Assembly: GCA_964017045.1 (NCBI GenBank)
Contig: OZ024798.1
Coordinates: 27,828,347-27,892,346 of the forward strand
Reading direction: 5' to 3'
DNA length: 64,000 nt
From: Omphiscola glabra
Taxonomy: Eukaryota > Mollusca > Gastropoda > Lymnaeidae
Positions within the stretch are counted from its first letter, which is position 1. Every line of letters begins with the position of its first letter. The notes below the pieces were generated by a model. It ran no database searches, had not been told where the DNA came from, and worked only from the letters and a program-made list of their open reading frames with translations. Below, piece by piece: positions 20,873 to 32,069 of this stretch. A program made the translations under genes and the position numbers.

Positions 20873-23800
20873 TTTTTAAATGTGATTTGTTTTGTGAGTT
20901 ATGTCCCGATGGGTAATGGTGTCATTGCTGACTGAAAAGCTGGTTCTATCAAGTCTAGTGATTAGATTAGACTAGAGGTAGTTCCACCAAATTAAAAATG
21001 TAGCTCACATTTTGGAACAAAAAATAAATATTTAAAAGGTGCAAGTGCTCTACTATTGTAAGCACTTGTCTCACTTCTAAATAAACTGTTTATTTGAAAA
21101 TTCTAAATTTTTTATTAAATGTCACTGTAACCTATAACGGTTTATGTTCTGTTCAAATGCAGATTTTTAAAATATTTTTTTTATTCCTGTCTGGTAATAT
21201 ATAATAACATCTCTTGCAGATTTCATGTTGTTTAAGTGGAATCACTGTTAATTTTCCCAACATTTCTCCTTTCCACCTGTTTATGTTACAAGAATGAAAA
21301 ATCAGGGCACTGCAAGCTGTGAAAACTAGTTCAAATCTACACTTTTAAGCACAATTGCTGAAAAAAATATTATTTAGAAAAGATTTATAAAATGGCTACA
21401 ATTTTTTTTTATGTTGCATATTGACCAGAAGAAAAAGCATTGCTAGTACTAAAACACTAGAAAGGTATTCATTTTTTCTACTTAGTATTTCTGTTCATAA
21501 AATAATGACCATAGGTATGGGTTGAAAAAAGTTTTGTTAAATGAAAAGATGATTTATAATACTAGCTTAGCAATTATAGTGGTGTTAAAGATCCAGCGAT
21601 TGAATAGATCTTTTAGTTACCCAAAATGTTGCTGACTTCTGATATAATTTTTTAAAAACTTTTAAACAAACTTAAGGCCATTGATAACTCTGTGCTAATG
21701 TTGTAAAAATTGTTATCAATTGTATCCATATTGTTATTTTTTTATCCATACCCTTGGATTTCCCCATTACGTAAATATATAAAATTATTTAATTTCAACA
21801 TTTCAACTGTATTCTAAGGCTTTAATCCTTGTTCTTGAACTGCCCAGCAATTAAACTCCCCCCCAACCCCCTTTTTGAAGAACCACAAGGTCATGTCCCC
21901 TTTTGAGCGAAACCAAAAAAATATCCTAAGTAGTGGTGACATTTAAAACACTTAAAATGTGGTTTTCCCTCTTTCTTCTCCTCAGAACCAGCTATGCTCT
22001 GGACCCAAAGTATATATGCATTTTATATACTATACAAAACATAAGTATTATAAAGAACAAGATAGGCAAGTTTTAAATATTTTAATAGTCATCAAACTCC
22101 AACCAATGCAAACTTGATGAATACCACCTCCGAAAGAGACTGTGTACTGTGTAAAATATTTATGATAAGGCAACACATATTTTTTGCAAGAAATTATGAT
22201 TTTTTAATAATGGTCTAGTTGACCTGATGCGAATCAGCTAAATAGCAGCACCCCTCCTCTCTCTCCCCCCCCCCTTCCCCAGCTTTTGAGATCCACCAAA
22301 ATAAGAGCAATTATCATAAGAATTTCTAGCAGTTTGGGAAGGTCAACTTGGTTAACATGCCTAACAAGATGACAAACAAATGATTCATGCAACCATCACA
22401 GGTTAAATGAAGATGGAAGGTCTTTAATGAAACACCAAAGTAAGCAAATCTACTGACTTCATGTCAATTGTCCATGTTTTTAAAGCCTTCAATCATTAGT
22501 TCCTAAGCAGTTTACTTTAATCAGAGATTTGCAATGAAGATTTTAGTTGCAGGTCATTTGTATTTACTTTTGTTCACAGGTATTTTTTTTAGATCATCAC
22601 TACTCTTGCATTGTTTTGTTTTCTAACCCTCATCTACTCTTAAAAGGTTCAGTGCTACACACTCTGGGAACCTCTTGTGCACCATCTCATAGAATTTTGT
22701 TTATTCTTCAAATTGAAGTTGGAGCAAAAAAGATTCTTATAATTTTGAATCAAACTAGAAATGGATCTTTGAAATGATAAATTGCAACCAAAACATAGAT
22801 AATAAATGTAAACTGACTTAAATACAATACAAATAAAGCTTGAAGCTTTTGTGTATCAACAAAACTTTAATAAATTCCACTAAAATCTCAAATTTATTAC
22901 TATTAATTGGTACAAATGTTAACATTTGATAAGATTTAATATACTTTGTATCTTTTTTTAAAACGTTTGCTTATTAGTTTAACTTAATTTTTTATTTAGT
23001 ATCTAAGATTAATTTGGGTTAGATCAATGAAATGTTTCAAACTATTTTCAAACTTTTGTTCCTCAAAAGTTGTTGCAGTCTTGGTGGAACAATAACACAG
23101 CTCTTCATCCTCTCCCTCCCAGACCTCCCTGACAATGGTTGTGCATTGCATCAGATTGAAATTGTTGCATTCCTGTTTTAAATTATTTGAGTTTTAAGAT
23201 TATAATTTGAGTTATTTTAATTAAATAATTTATTGTAATAAATAAACTATGTACTGTTTTAAAAAAATAACTTACCAAATGATTCTGATCACAGACAAGA
23301 AGTCAATTTGCTACATTTTTTGGTTTTATAAGTAGAATGTTGGTTTTCAGCTTAATATAATATTAAAATATTTTGCTCTCTTTCATTTTTATTCTCTAAA
23401 TTTTTTTTTATTAGACTTAATTCTTCTTATTAAAAGCTTCTTTAAATAAAGATGAATCAGAAACATTATATTTTCATGAAATGTTGCATTGGATTTTGAA
23501 TTTCTATGGCACAATAAAATTTAATTTTTAATCTGTTGCATCAACATAGCTTTGTTTTTGTCAGGTGTAAAAGATTATCTTTCTAAATATTTTTTTAATG
23601 AAGCAGTCTAAATCTAAAATTCCAGTTAGGAATGTTTGAAAGCAGTGCAGTATTGTGTCATCTATTTTTAACCTACACACTGAGAGGAGCTTGAGAGCAT
23701 AGCAATGGCTGCAAATGTCTATATACATTTCTAAATTAAAAGTGTTTTCTATGACAGGATAACTTAATAAAAATATTTTTTTAAAATTACTTTCACCATT

Positions 23801-23959
23801 AAAAAGAAAGTTTTTAACTGCAAATGATTTTAAATGTTTTTTTAAAAGAATATAGTAGCCTGTAAAGTTTTACCTTTAATGTTTTCAACTCATTGGCAGT
23901 GGAAATCATCAGTAATTTTTTCTTCATCATTTTTGTCTTCTCAACTCCCAGTTGAAAAC
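20873..23959. other. A+T-rich intergenic DNA, no gene seen
   Basis: No conserved coding frame, RNA gene or TIR pair was recognised; short C-runs occur near 21858 and 22263. Confidence 0.5.
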
Positions 23960-24262
23960 AGACAACAATTTCTTCCCAAGCCTTCCAGTCTCTTGCTATC
24001 GCCTCTAACTCTTCCAAATCTTCCTTAAAACCTTGTTGACTCACCTTTGTGGCTTTGGGTCATCTTGGCCTCACTGCCCCCAGAATACATTGTACTTTTT
24101 TATCTCTGCTGCCACCTGATAAACTTTCTCATGCAGTGTGCATACATTCCAGTTGCCAACTTAATTTTCCTCAGCAAAAAGGAATTAGTCTGCATCTTAG
24201 CTCCCTTCCGGGTGTGACTAGGTCGCTTCATAATTCCATTTTCAGAGCCCTTCTTCTTTGAC
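23960..24262 (-). mobile_element. Decayed relic of a LINE 5' region
   Basis: On the minus strand, GGGCTCT...TATGAAGC, then CTGAGGAAA, GGCAACTGGAATGT and CAGGTGGCAGCAGAGAT appear in the same order and spacing as in the 5' UTR and endonuclease start of the intact LINE at 42004 (AGGGCTCTTC, TATGAAGC, CTAAGGAAAC, GGCACTTGGAATGTC, CAGGTGGCAGCAGAAAT). Frame breaks are frequent. It looks like an old copy of a related family. Confidence 0.5.
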
Positions 24263-25700
24263 GATGGCGGGCGTGAATTTGAATGTTTTGATTTTTTAGC
24301 AGTATTTTATTTTACTCTGATGGATCGCAAACCAAATGCAGAAAAACATGAAGGCAGTGAGCCTGGTAGACTAGCTTTCTTGCCAGCATGCCCCTCAACC
24401 ACGTCAAGGTAGGTCCTTTGAAAAGAGGTATTTTATTACATGGCTCTTACGTTAAAAGCCTTCGTTAACTAGCCTACTTACTGACTTAATTAAGAACGTT
24501 CCAGTAACAACGGAGTGCTATTGTATTAAATGTAGCATTATACCAATTAGAGGAGAGCATTGTTGCTAGCAAATTTACAACACTCTGGGAAGAAAGGAGC
24601 ACAGTGCATGCCAGAATTTACTGCAATCAACAACAGTTGTGAAACTTCAGTTTTAGCTTCAACGTTGGGGGTACAAGTGATAAAATGTTCAATGATTGAA
24701 CAAAAGGGTAATACATATAATAATAGTTCTTCATTTTGACTGGAATTTTACTTGTAATAAGTCACACGTTTCTTTTCTAAATTTTACAGTTCTCTTTGTA
24801 ATTCAGATTTATTAAAAAGCTTTCTGATAATCTCATTGATTGAAATTAGGCCTCCATTATTTCATGGACTCTGCAGTTAATACTTATATAGAAACTTTGC
24901 TCCCCAACACATTTTTTCAAAGACAGACAGTTGTACAGATGAATGAATTTCATGCCCTAGATAAAGCTTAAATAGTATAAGACTAATAAGAGTTTAAAGT
25001 AAATAGAACAAATCTGCTTGCCGTCAACAGATGTTATAGTAAACTTTGATACATTTTCTTTTTAATACATTAGAGTCTCTGTCGTATGTCATAAAACTGT
25101 AAATACAAAATACATTGGACACACATTTCAGAAAAATTATATTTACACCCACAATGCCTCGCCGATTTGTTTCGATGGCCAGGTTTTATATTAAGTACCA
25201 CATTGCGCTGCTGTCACATTCACCAAACAGATCCAAGATGTTCATACCTATATATACATGTAGACTACACATAAGTACACAATCTTTAAGTTGCATCTGC
25301 CCCCCCCCCACCCACAGGCAATAATAATACACATATTAAATGGAGTTTGATGCAGTGCACATGCTTTGCTTTAAAACCTATCTAGAAGACGGTCATATTA
25401 TTCATGCAATTTAAAAAAAAAAAATCTATTTTAAATATAATCCTAATTTTAAGTAATTTTGTTCTTGACAATGACATTGTTGTAACACAAGCGGTGCCAG
25501 TGAAATTCCAAGGAAGCTAATACAAATCACAAATATACATTGAACCACAATACTGTTTTGTTTTTTTCAATCTGAATTACAAAATGTAGAAAGCAACTAA
25601 ATTTCAAATCACAAATAAGCATCTCGATGTCAACTTGACCTAAAAATCACTTTGAAAATATAGGAATAAAATAATTGTTTCAGGCAAAATGTTAATTTAA
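24263..25700. other. Intergenic, no firm gene
   Basis: A short ATG-initiated frame at 24320-24408 ends in AAG|gtaggt and could be a first exon, but nothing supports it further. The rest is A+T-rich. Confidence 0.35.
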
Positions 25701-25705
25701 TACAA

Positions 25706-25768
25706 TAAAGAATGATGTCACAATAAAGAATGTCACAATAAAGAATGTCACAATAAAGAATGATGTCA
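25706..25768 (+). repeat. 16-19-bp repeat with four AATAAA
   Basis: caataaagaatg(atg)tca repeated four times, each with an AATAAA on the plus strand. Confidence 0.8.
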
Positions 25769-25787
25769 ACATGCATAGATAATCTCA

Positions 25788-25990
25788 TTAAACTATAAGT
25801 GTTGGATATTTCTCAGTCAGCTGCAACAAGACAGTGGAGGAAAATCTACTTTCCTCTGTCCAATGCAGATTATTACCAATATCAATGATAGCAATATCAT
25901 TACATGCACATAGAACTACATCTTTAACTCCAGACAGTAACAATGAATCTAGATTAACAACATCTACTAGATTCTTTAAGTGTCTGGGAC
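25788..25990 (-). CDS. Probable terminal exon of an unidentified minus-strand gene
   Basis: A strong acceptor (aaatttattttttgcag on the minus strand) precedes an open frame of 66 codons: PRHLKNLVDVVNLDSLLLSG, then VKDVVLCACNDIAIIDIGNN and LHWTEESRFSSTVLLQLTEK, stopping with TAA at 25788. Codon composition looks protein-like and differs from the surrounding A+T-rich DNA. I do not recognise the family. Upstream exons were not found and may lie beyond the 81-bp array. Confidence 0.4.
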
Positions 25991-26516
25991 CTGCAAAAAA
26001 TAAATTTTCAGTTTTAAAAAAATTAATAATTTTTAAATATTTTTTTAGAGAAGGGAAGAACAGGATTTTGGCATTTTGAATCTGGATTTGAAGAGTTAAA
26101 GTAAAATTATTCATTTTTTGTTGGTGTTGGTTTTAATCAAAAACTTACTAAGACCATTTTATCGTGTGGTTGTCTATGTTGCACTACTGATGGAAGCAGG
26201 CGTTATTATCAATTTAATTTTTTTCCTTTTGTTGGCAATGAAAGAAGCACTAAGATTTCTAGACACATTTTAAGACCACCACTCACCCAGAGATGGAAGT
26301 TACCATCACAAATATATTCTGATATAATATTCACTTTATAATAAGTGTATAGAAAAACTTAATTGTTAAAAAAAATTTTTTTTAATAAAAATAAAACTTT
26401 ATAGGCAAGCTGTTACCTTAACTTTTTCCTTAGAGTGCTACATGAATTGTTGCTGAACGTTTGAGAGTAAAAAGTCCTATTTATATTTCAGAGTGTAAAT
26501 CATTATTTAATTCTAT

Positions 26517-27717
26517 ACAATCTCAGCTCAGTGTCCAGACAGCTCATTTACAAGTTCACCAAAGTTGGGACTAAATACAATCATTATTTTATCTTATCCT
26601 ATCTCAGCTCAGTGTCCAGACAGCTCATTTACAAGTTCAACAAAGTTGGGACTAAATACAATCATTATTTGATCTTATCCAATCTCAGCTCAGTGTCCAG
26701 ACAGCTCATTTACAAGTTCACCAAAGTTGGGACTAAATACAATCATTATTTGATCTTATCCAATCTCAGCTCAGTGTCCAGACAGCTCATTTACAAGTTC
26801 ACCAAAGTTGGGACTAAATACAATCATTATTTTATCTTATCCTATCTCAGCTCAGTGTCCAGACAGCTCATTTACAAGTTCACCAAAGTTGGGACTAAAT
26901 ACAATCATTATTTGATCTTATCCAATCTCAGCTCAGTGTCCAGACAGCTCATTTACAAGTTCAACAAAGTTGGGACTAAATACAATCATTATTTGATCTT
27001 ATCCAATCTCAGCTCAGTGTCCAGACAGCTCATTTACAAGTTCACCAAAGTTGGGACTAAATACAATCATTATTTGATCTTATCCAATCTCAGCTCAGTG
27101 TCCAGACAGCTCATTTACAAGTTCACCAAAGTTGGGACTAAATACAATCATTATTTTATCTTATCCTATCTCAGCTCAGTGTCCAGACAGCTCATTTACA
27201 AGTTCACCAAAGTTGGGACTAAATACAATCATTATTTGATCTTATCCAATCTCAGCTCAGTGTCCAGACAGCTCATTTACAAGTTCACCAAAGTTGGGAC
27301 TAAATACAATCATTATTTGATCTTATCCAATCTCAGCTCAGTGTCCAGACAGCTCATTTACAAGTTCACCAAAGTTGGGACTAAATACAATCATTATTTG
27401 ATCTTATCCAATCTCAGCTCAGTGTCCAGACAGCTCATTTACAAGTTCACCAAAGTTGGGACTAAATACAATCATTATTTGATCTTATCCAATCTCAGCT
27501 CAGTGTCCAGACAGCTCATTTACAAGTTCACCAAAGTTGGGACTAAATACAATCATTATTTGATCTTATCCTATCTCAGCTCAGTGTCCAGACAGCTCAT
27601 TTACAAGTTCACCAAAGTTGGGACTAAATACAATCATTATTTGATCTTATCCAATCTCAGCTCAGTGTCCAGACAGCTCATTTACAAGTTCACCAAAGTT
27701 GGGACTAAATATATTCA
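26517..27717 (+). repeat. 81-bp tandem repeat, 15 copies
   Basis: Unit contains ctcagctcagtgtccagaca, gctcatttacaagttcacca and aagttgggactaaatacaat. Very low divergence. As 81 is a multiple of three it is open in one frame for 412 codons, but the rare differences (acc/aac, ttg/ttt, caat/ctat) all change residues and no start context or function is visible. Confidence 0.93.
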
Positions 27718-28049
27718 TTTATTTCATGTCATAAAAAATGTCTGTTTTGTAATAACTACCAATAATTAATTAAATTAAAATGAGGGACCTCTTGATGTCT
27801 TATTTCTTGTTACACAGATGCCTGGGATAATAAAATGGTCTGGAGTAATTGTTTCCTATTTCTACTTTGTCGATAGATACAAATATAGGTTTACATGGAT
27901 TAGATCTGACTTAAGAAAATACAAATAGAAAAAGGTTAACACATAGCTTGTATTAAATAGTTTAATTTTACATCACAATGAAAATAAATGCAATAATTCA
28001 TTTTAAAATAAAATAAGAACAGATCAATGCAAAGTCTCAAGACTGTATA

Positions 28050-28084
<35 letters not shown>

Positions 28085-28214
28085 GTGTATATTTGTTTTT
28101 TTTTAATATACATATATCTGTTTATATGTAAGGTTCAGATCTTTATCTAGAATGTCAAGGACAAAAGCAAATTAAACCCCACAGCTTAGCTCAAATTGAA
28201 AACATTCAATGTAA
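27718..28214. other. Intergenic with (TA)n at 28046-28086
   Basis: A+T-rich; the dinucleotide run is tatatatatatatatata-type. No gene seen. Confidence 0.5.
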
Positions 28215-28664
28215 AATATAACCCTGAAACGAAACCACAATAGCCTTACATTTCAAGAAACTGCGGTGGAACACTATAAAATTTTGCTCTATCCGCTTCA
28301 TGACACACTTGCTATGCAAAGACAAGAAATAATGAATGTATTCTTCTTTCCCTCTTTGACTACACAATCCAAATATGATAGAGACGTCTTGCTTTCAGCA
28401 GGTGATGCCGTTTTCCCATTCACAGCTGAGACAGAACAAGTATATTTTACATTAAGTAAAATAAATGTGCTTATTTTGTCCTTTGTTATGATGAATAATT
28501 TTTGCTTGTATTTTACATCTTATAATGGAGGAAACATTTTTTGTTCAGAAACAAATGTGCACACAATAGTTGAATTGAATTTATATTTAGGTTCTGCTAA
28601 CAATGAAGATAACATATGGTTTGACATTTTGTTCTCAAAAGACAAAGTAGCCATGTTATCATAA
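28215..28664 (+). other. Long open frame in A+T-rich DNA, possible exon
   Basis: About 149 codons without a stop, which is unusual at this base composition. A possible acceptor (ttacatttcaag) precedes 28258. The encoded peptide (for example DVLLSAGDAVFPFTAETEQV) has no family I recognise. No clear donor or promoter. It may be chance or a decayed exon. Confidence 0.2.
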
Positions 28665-29817
28665 CATTATTAGAAAATCTCAAAATATTAAATGGAACAC
28701 ATTAACAAGAATCAAGAAATATAAAAGATAAAATAAGTCTCTTCAATTTCAATTAATTTGTGTGCCCAATGGACATTTTTTTAATATAATAATTTACTTA
28801 TGCACTAATGCAACTATTTTCAATGTATTTTATATTATGACACAATTAGACTAATAACTGACATTCTGTGACATATAAATAAAGTATTTTCAACAATCAG
28901 CTATTTCATTGAAATGAAGCTGCAAAGCAAATTATTATATTAATTTAAATGTTACTTGGAAGATTAAATTTCAAGAAAACATTTTTTCATTACTATTCTT
29001 TTAAGTTTCAGATAAACTCTTGTGAAAACCCTATAAACACTTGACGACACAATCATTGAAAACTGCTGCAGTAATACTAATACAATAACTTGGTCCTGAG
29101 TGGTATTCTTAGTGTCAAATGTTAACAGCAAAAACAACCTGCACTGAAGTGTGTTGATACAAATAAATTATTCTCAGTTCAATTCTCATTGAGCTTAATT
29201 TTCTTTTAACAATTATGACAATAACATTAATGACATGATTTTAAGTTAAGTTGTATTCAAATTTCAAAGCCAAAATGTCAACATTATTCAATATGTTAAA
29301 ACAAAAGGTCATTAAAAAGAAACCCATGTTTTCCTTAAACTTTCAATTTTGGAAACTCACAAGCTAATTCCCATATTTTATATATATATATATATATATA
29401 TCATAGCTATATTTTATACCTTTATTTTAACCCTTTCAGTGCCATTGAGATGTATATACCACACTTAATCACATATGGTCATCATTGCCTGTTAGTACTT
29501 TTTTATTTTCCAACTAAATCCTAGCCCTAATTCCAGACAGGTATTATTGATTTTTTCAGTTAGTTTTAACAACAATTAAATGAAATGTGTGTTGCAGATA
29601 AAAAAAATTTGTTGATCATAACTTAATAACAATATTAAACAACATTTTTGCTTGCACTGTTAAAGATAATGGAAAAACACAACTCTTAAAAATGAACATT
29701 TAAAAACTGTTAGCCAGCAACAACATGACAAAATAATCATTCTGGGTTTATCCCTAGTTCCTAAAGGAAATCGTATGAATGAAAATGACTGAAAATAAAA
29801 GTTTGGCTAATGAAGAC
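28665..29817. other. A+T-rich intergenic; possible piggyBac-like end at 29427
   Basis: A (TA)n run lies at 29378-29402. ttaaccctttcagtgcc near 29427 resembles a piggyBac terminal sequence after TTAA, but no partner end was found. Confidence 0.35.
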
Positions 29818-30005
29818 AGATTGTACCTCATTTCATTAAGTTAGGTTTAAGGATAGATTTAGGGTTCAGGATAGGTTTAGGGTTCAGGTTAGGTTTAGGG
29901 ATACATATAGGAATTTTTTTCATTATTTTTTTAACGTTTTATTCTTAATTTTACGGGTCACGGCAATCAAGTAGGCGGCCATGGTAAAAAAATGAGGTAC
30001 GATCT
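29818..30005. mobile_element. Candidate short TIR element
   Basis: agattgtacctcattt at the left and agatcgtacctcattt on the opposite strand at the right match at 15 of 16 positions over 188 bp. The interior holds a small repeat (aggtttagggttcagg, 29841-29912). No target duplication was clear. Confidence 0.4.
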
Positions 30006-30251
30006 ATTCGAATTTACCAAAAGTTTCTACATGAATACAACCTGTGTTCAGCAAAGTTAAAGCCCATCAATAAAAAGACTTAGTTGCAAAGGGAGGTAAT
30101 CATCCATTTACAAATAAATAACACAATGTAAAGACATTTGTTTGCTAAAAATTTAGCGCTGGAAGAAATACATAAAATAATGCAAATAGCTTGAGGAAGA
30201 ACACATAAAAAAACTTGATGAGGAAACGGGAAGAAAACAATTAAATTAACT

Positions 30252-30821
30252 TTAACCCTCTGGAGCCTTTTTGGACTGTCGGTGCCAACAAAACAGAGTC
30301 CCCCCTCACAAGCAATGCACTACTTGGCAAAAAAATGTATCAAAAATGAACTAATTACTTTACAAATATAAAACTAGGTATGTTTTTGGTATTGAAGGAA
30401 CTAATACGATCTTTATGCATCAAACTGAAGCACGCAATTTATTTTACACTCAGGATAGACATGTCTTACTTTCAGAACTTTGTTGAATTTTCAGATCGTT
30501 GAAGCCTAAATAAGACCTCAATCATTTGAAAGAGATAAAATGTGAAAAACTGCATAAACTATTCCACTGGATCTGCTTACGCCTTTTGGCATATTTCAGG
30601 GTCACATAATTTTCAAGCATTTATAGAGTCACTAGGTCACAGTAGACTATTAATGGAAGTTGACATCAAAATGACAAGATAACAAGAAATGTGAGAAGCA
30701 ATCTGATCAGCAGGTACAAAGACCAGCCAGCCCGTCTCCATGCTTGTGGATCTGCCTTTTGTCTTTTTCCGCCATTCGACTCTGGGTTGATAGATCTGCC
30801 CAGCCGTCTCAAGAGGGTTAA
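30252..30821. mobile_element. Candidate piggyBac-type MITE (TTAA-flanked)
   Basis: TTAA precedes CCCTCTGGAGCC at 30256 and, on the other strand, TTAA precedes CCCTCTTGAGACGG at 30817. TTAA duplication plus CCCT-starting short inverted ends is the piggyBac pattern. The interior (562 bp) has no transposase. The TIR is short (about 10 matching bases), so confidence is limited. Confidence 0.45.
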
Positions 30822-31887
30822 TTAAATTTGAGACCATTTTAACAGAATGACATCAGATAACAAAGTATCAGAAATAAAACCAAGACAGTTATCAAATAGG
30901 TTGGGGAGGAGGAAAATTTCTTCTCCTTGGCCTTTATCTTCAATTATACTTAATGAAAAAATGGATATGGTGATCTTAGTAAACCAAGGTTAACGACCCT
31001 GGTCTTATCAGTGCTTGATTGAGTGAGGTAATATAGTTACAGCACCAGTAACATGCACTGTAAATGCACTTTGGCTTTAGCTTTGGTGGTGTTAATCTAG
31101 TACTTACACCACTTGAGTCTTTTCTTATTAGCCTTGACGCATATGTTTCAAAAATGTTCACTAGCCCCAGGAATCAAACAGTCCAATACTGGTACAGTAT
31201 GTTTTGATTTTCATAACATTTCATAAGTATAAACTTAAAAGTCATTACACAAAATATAATTGTGGGATTTGATCAAAGAACCATGTCCCAATAATGACCT
31301 TGATAAAAGTTTTGTTTTTCAAATGATTCAGCAGTTGAAATCTCTAACAAATCAAATCCCAACATATCAGGATTGCATAAGATTGGAATTAATTATTTTG
31401 AATAACATGCCTCATTTATGACATACATTATTTCACTTTCATAATTTTTTTTCTTCAACAGATGCCAAGAATTAAATTTGTGCATTTCTCCAGCCAAATA
31501 GACTCTAAAAGTTCAAAGTTTAACTGCCAAATAGACTTGTTAATTGACTGTCATACAAAAAATAGACTACATTCAGCTTATTTGACTATTGAAACACTCA
31601 AGCCCAGTCATGAAAAAGATATAGAAATTCAACACACATTTAAACATTCAAACAATGACAATTTTTTTAAGTTTTACCAACAATTGTCCATTTAACATTG
31701 AGCAACACCTGGCTAAACTAATGTTTTTTCTTCTCCAGTTAACATTGAAAAATAAAAACAGACACAGACAAGCAATATCAGGGACAATCATTTCCTTTCT
31801 TTTGACACTTGGCAATATTCTGTTAAAAATATTTTTGTTCCCATATTTCAATGTGTACATAAAAATTATTTCTGAGCATTATGCTTT
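30822..31887. other. Intergenic downstream of the P450 gene
   Basis: This includes the presumed 3' UTR of the minus-strand P450. No further gene recognised. Confidence 0.45.
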
Positions 31888-32069
31888 TTATTTACGAGAG
31901 ACAAACTTTATTTTGAAATCTGGAGGATAGGGGATCAAACCTCTTTTCCTCTGAACAGATGGCAGCACACCAGGGACTTCAGGATGAACTTCAAAACTGA
32001 CAATGAGATGCGCTAAGAATGTTGACAAAATGATCTCTGCTATAGCAGAACCCGGACAGCTCCTGATGC
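31888..32069 (-). CDS. P450 exon 7: haem-thiolate loop and C-terminus
   Basis: The acceptor is atgtatttcag; the stop TAG/TAA-type codon is at 31888-31890. It encodes GIRSCPGSAIAEIILSTFLA through to PPDFKIKFVSRK. The junction with exon 6 recreates FFLGIRSCPG, the F-x-x-G-x-R-x-C-x-G signature. Confidence 0.88.

Noticed and set aside
24320..24408. Possible plus-strand first coding exon (MDRKPNAEKHEGSEPGRLAF...)
   Set aside because: It has an ATG and a good donor (AAG|gtaggt), but no second exon, no recognised protein and it lies next to a decayed LINE.
26531..27769. 412-codon ORF with 27-residue repeats
   Set aside because: It is the 81-bp array; substitutions among copies are all amino-acid changing in that frame, opposite to coding constraint.
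29427..29445. Second piggyBac-like end (TTAA-CCCTTTCAGTGCC)
   Set aside because: No inverted partner end with TTAA was found in the next 1.5 kb.
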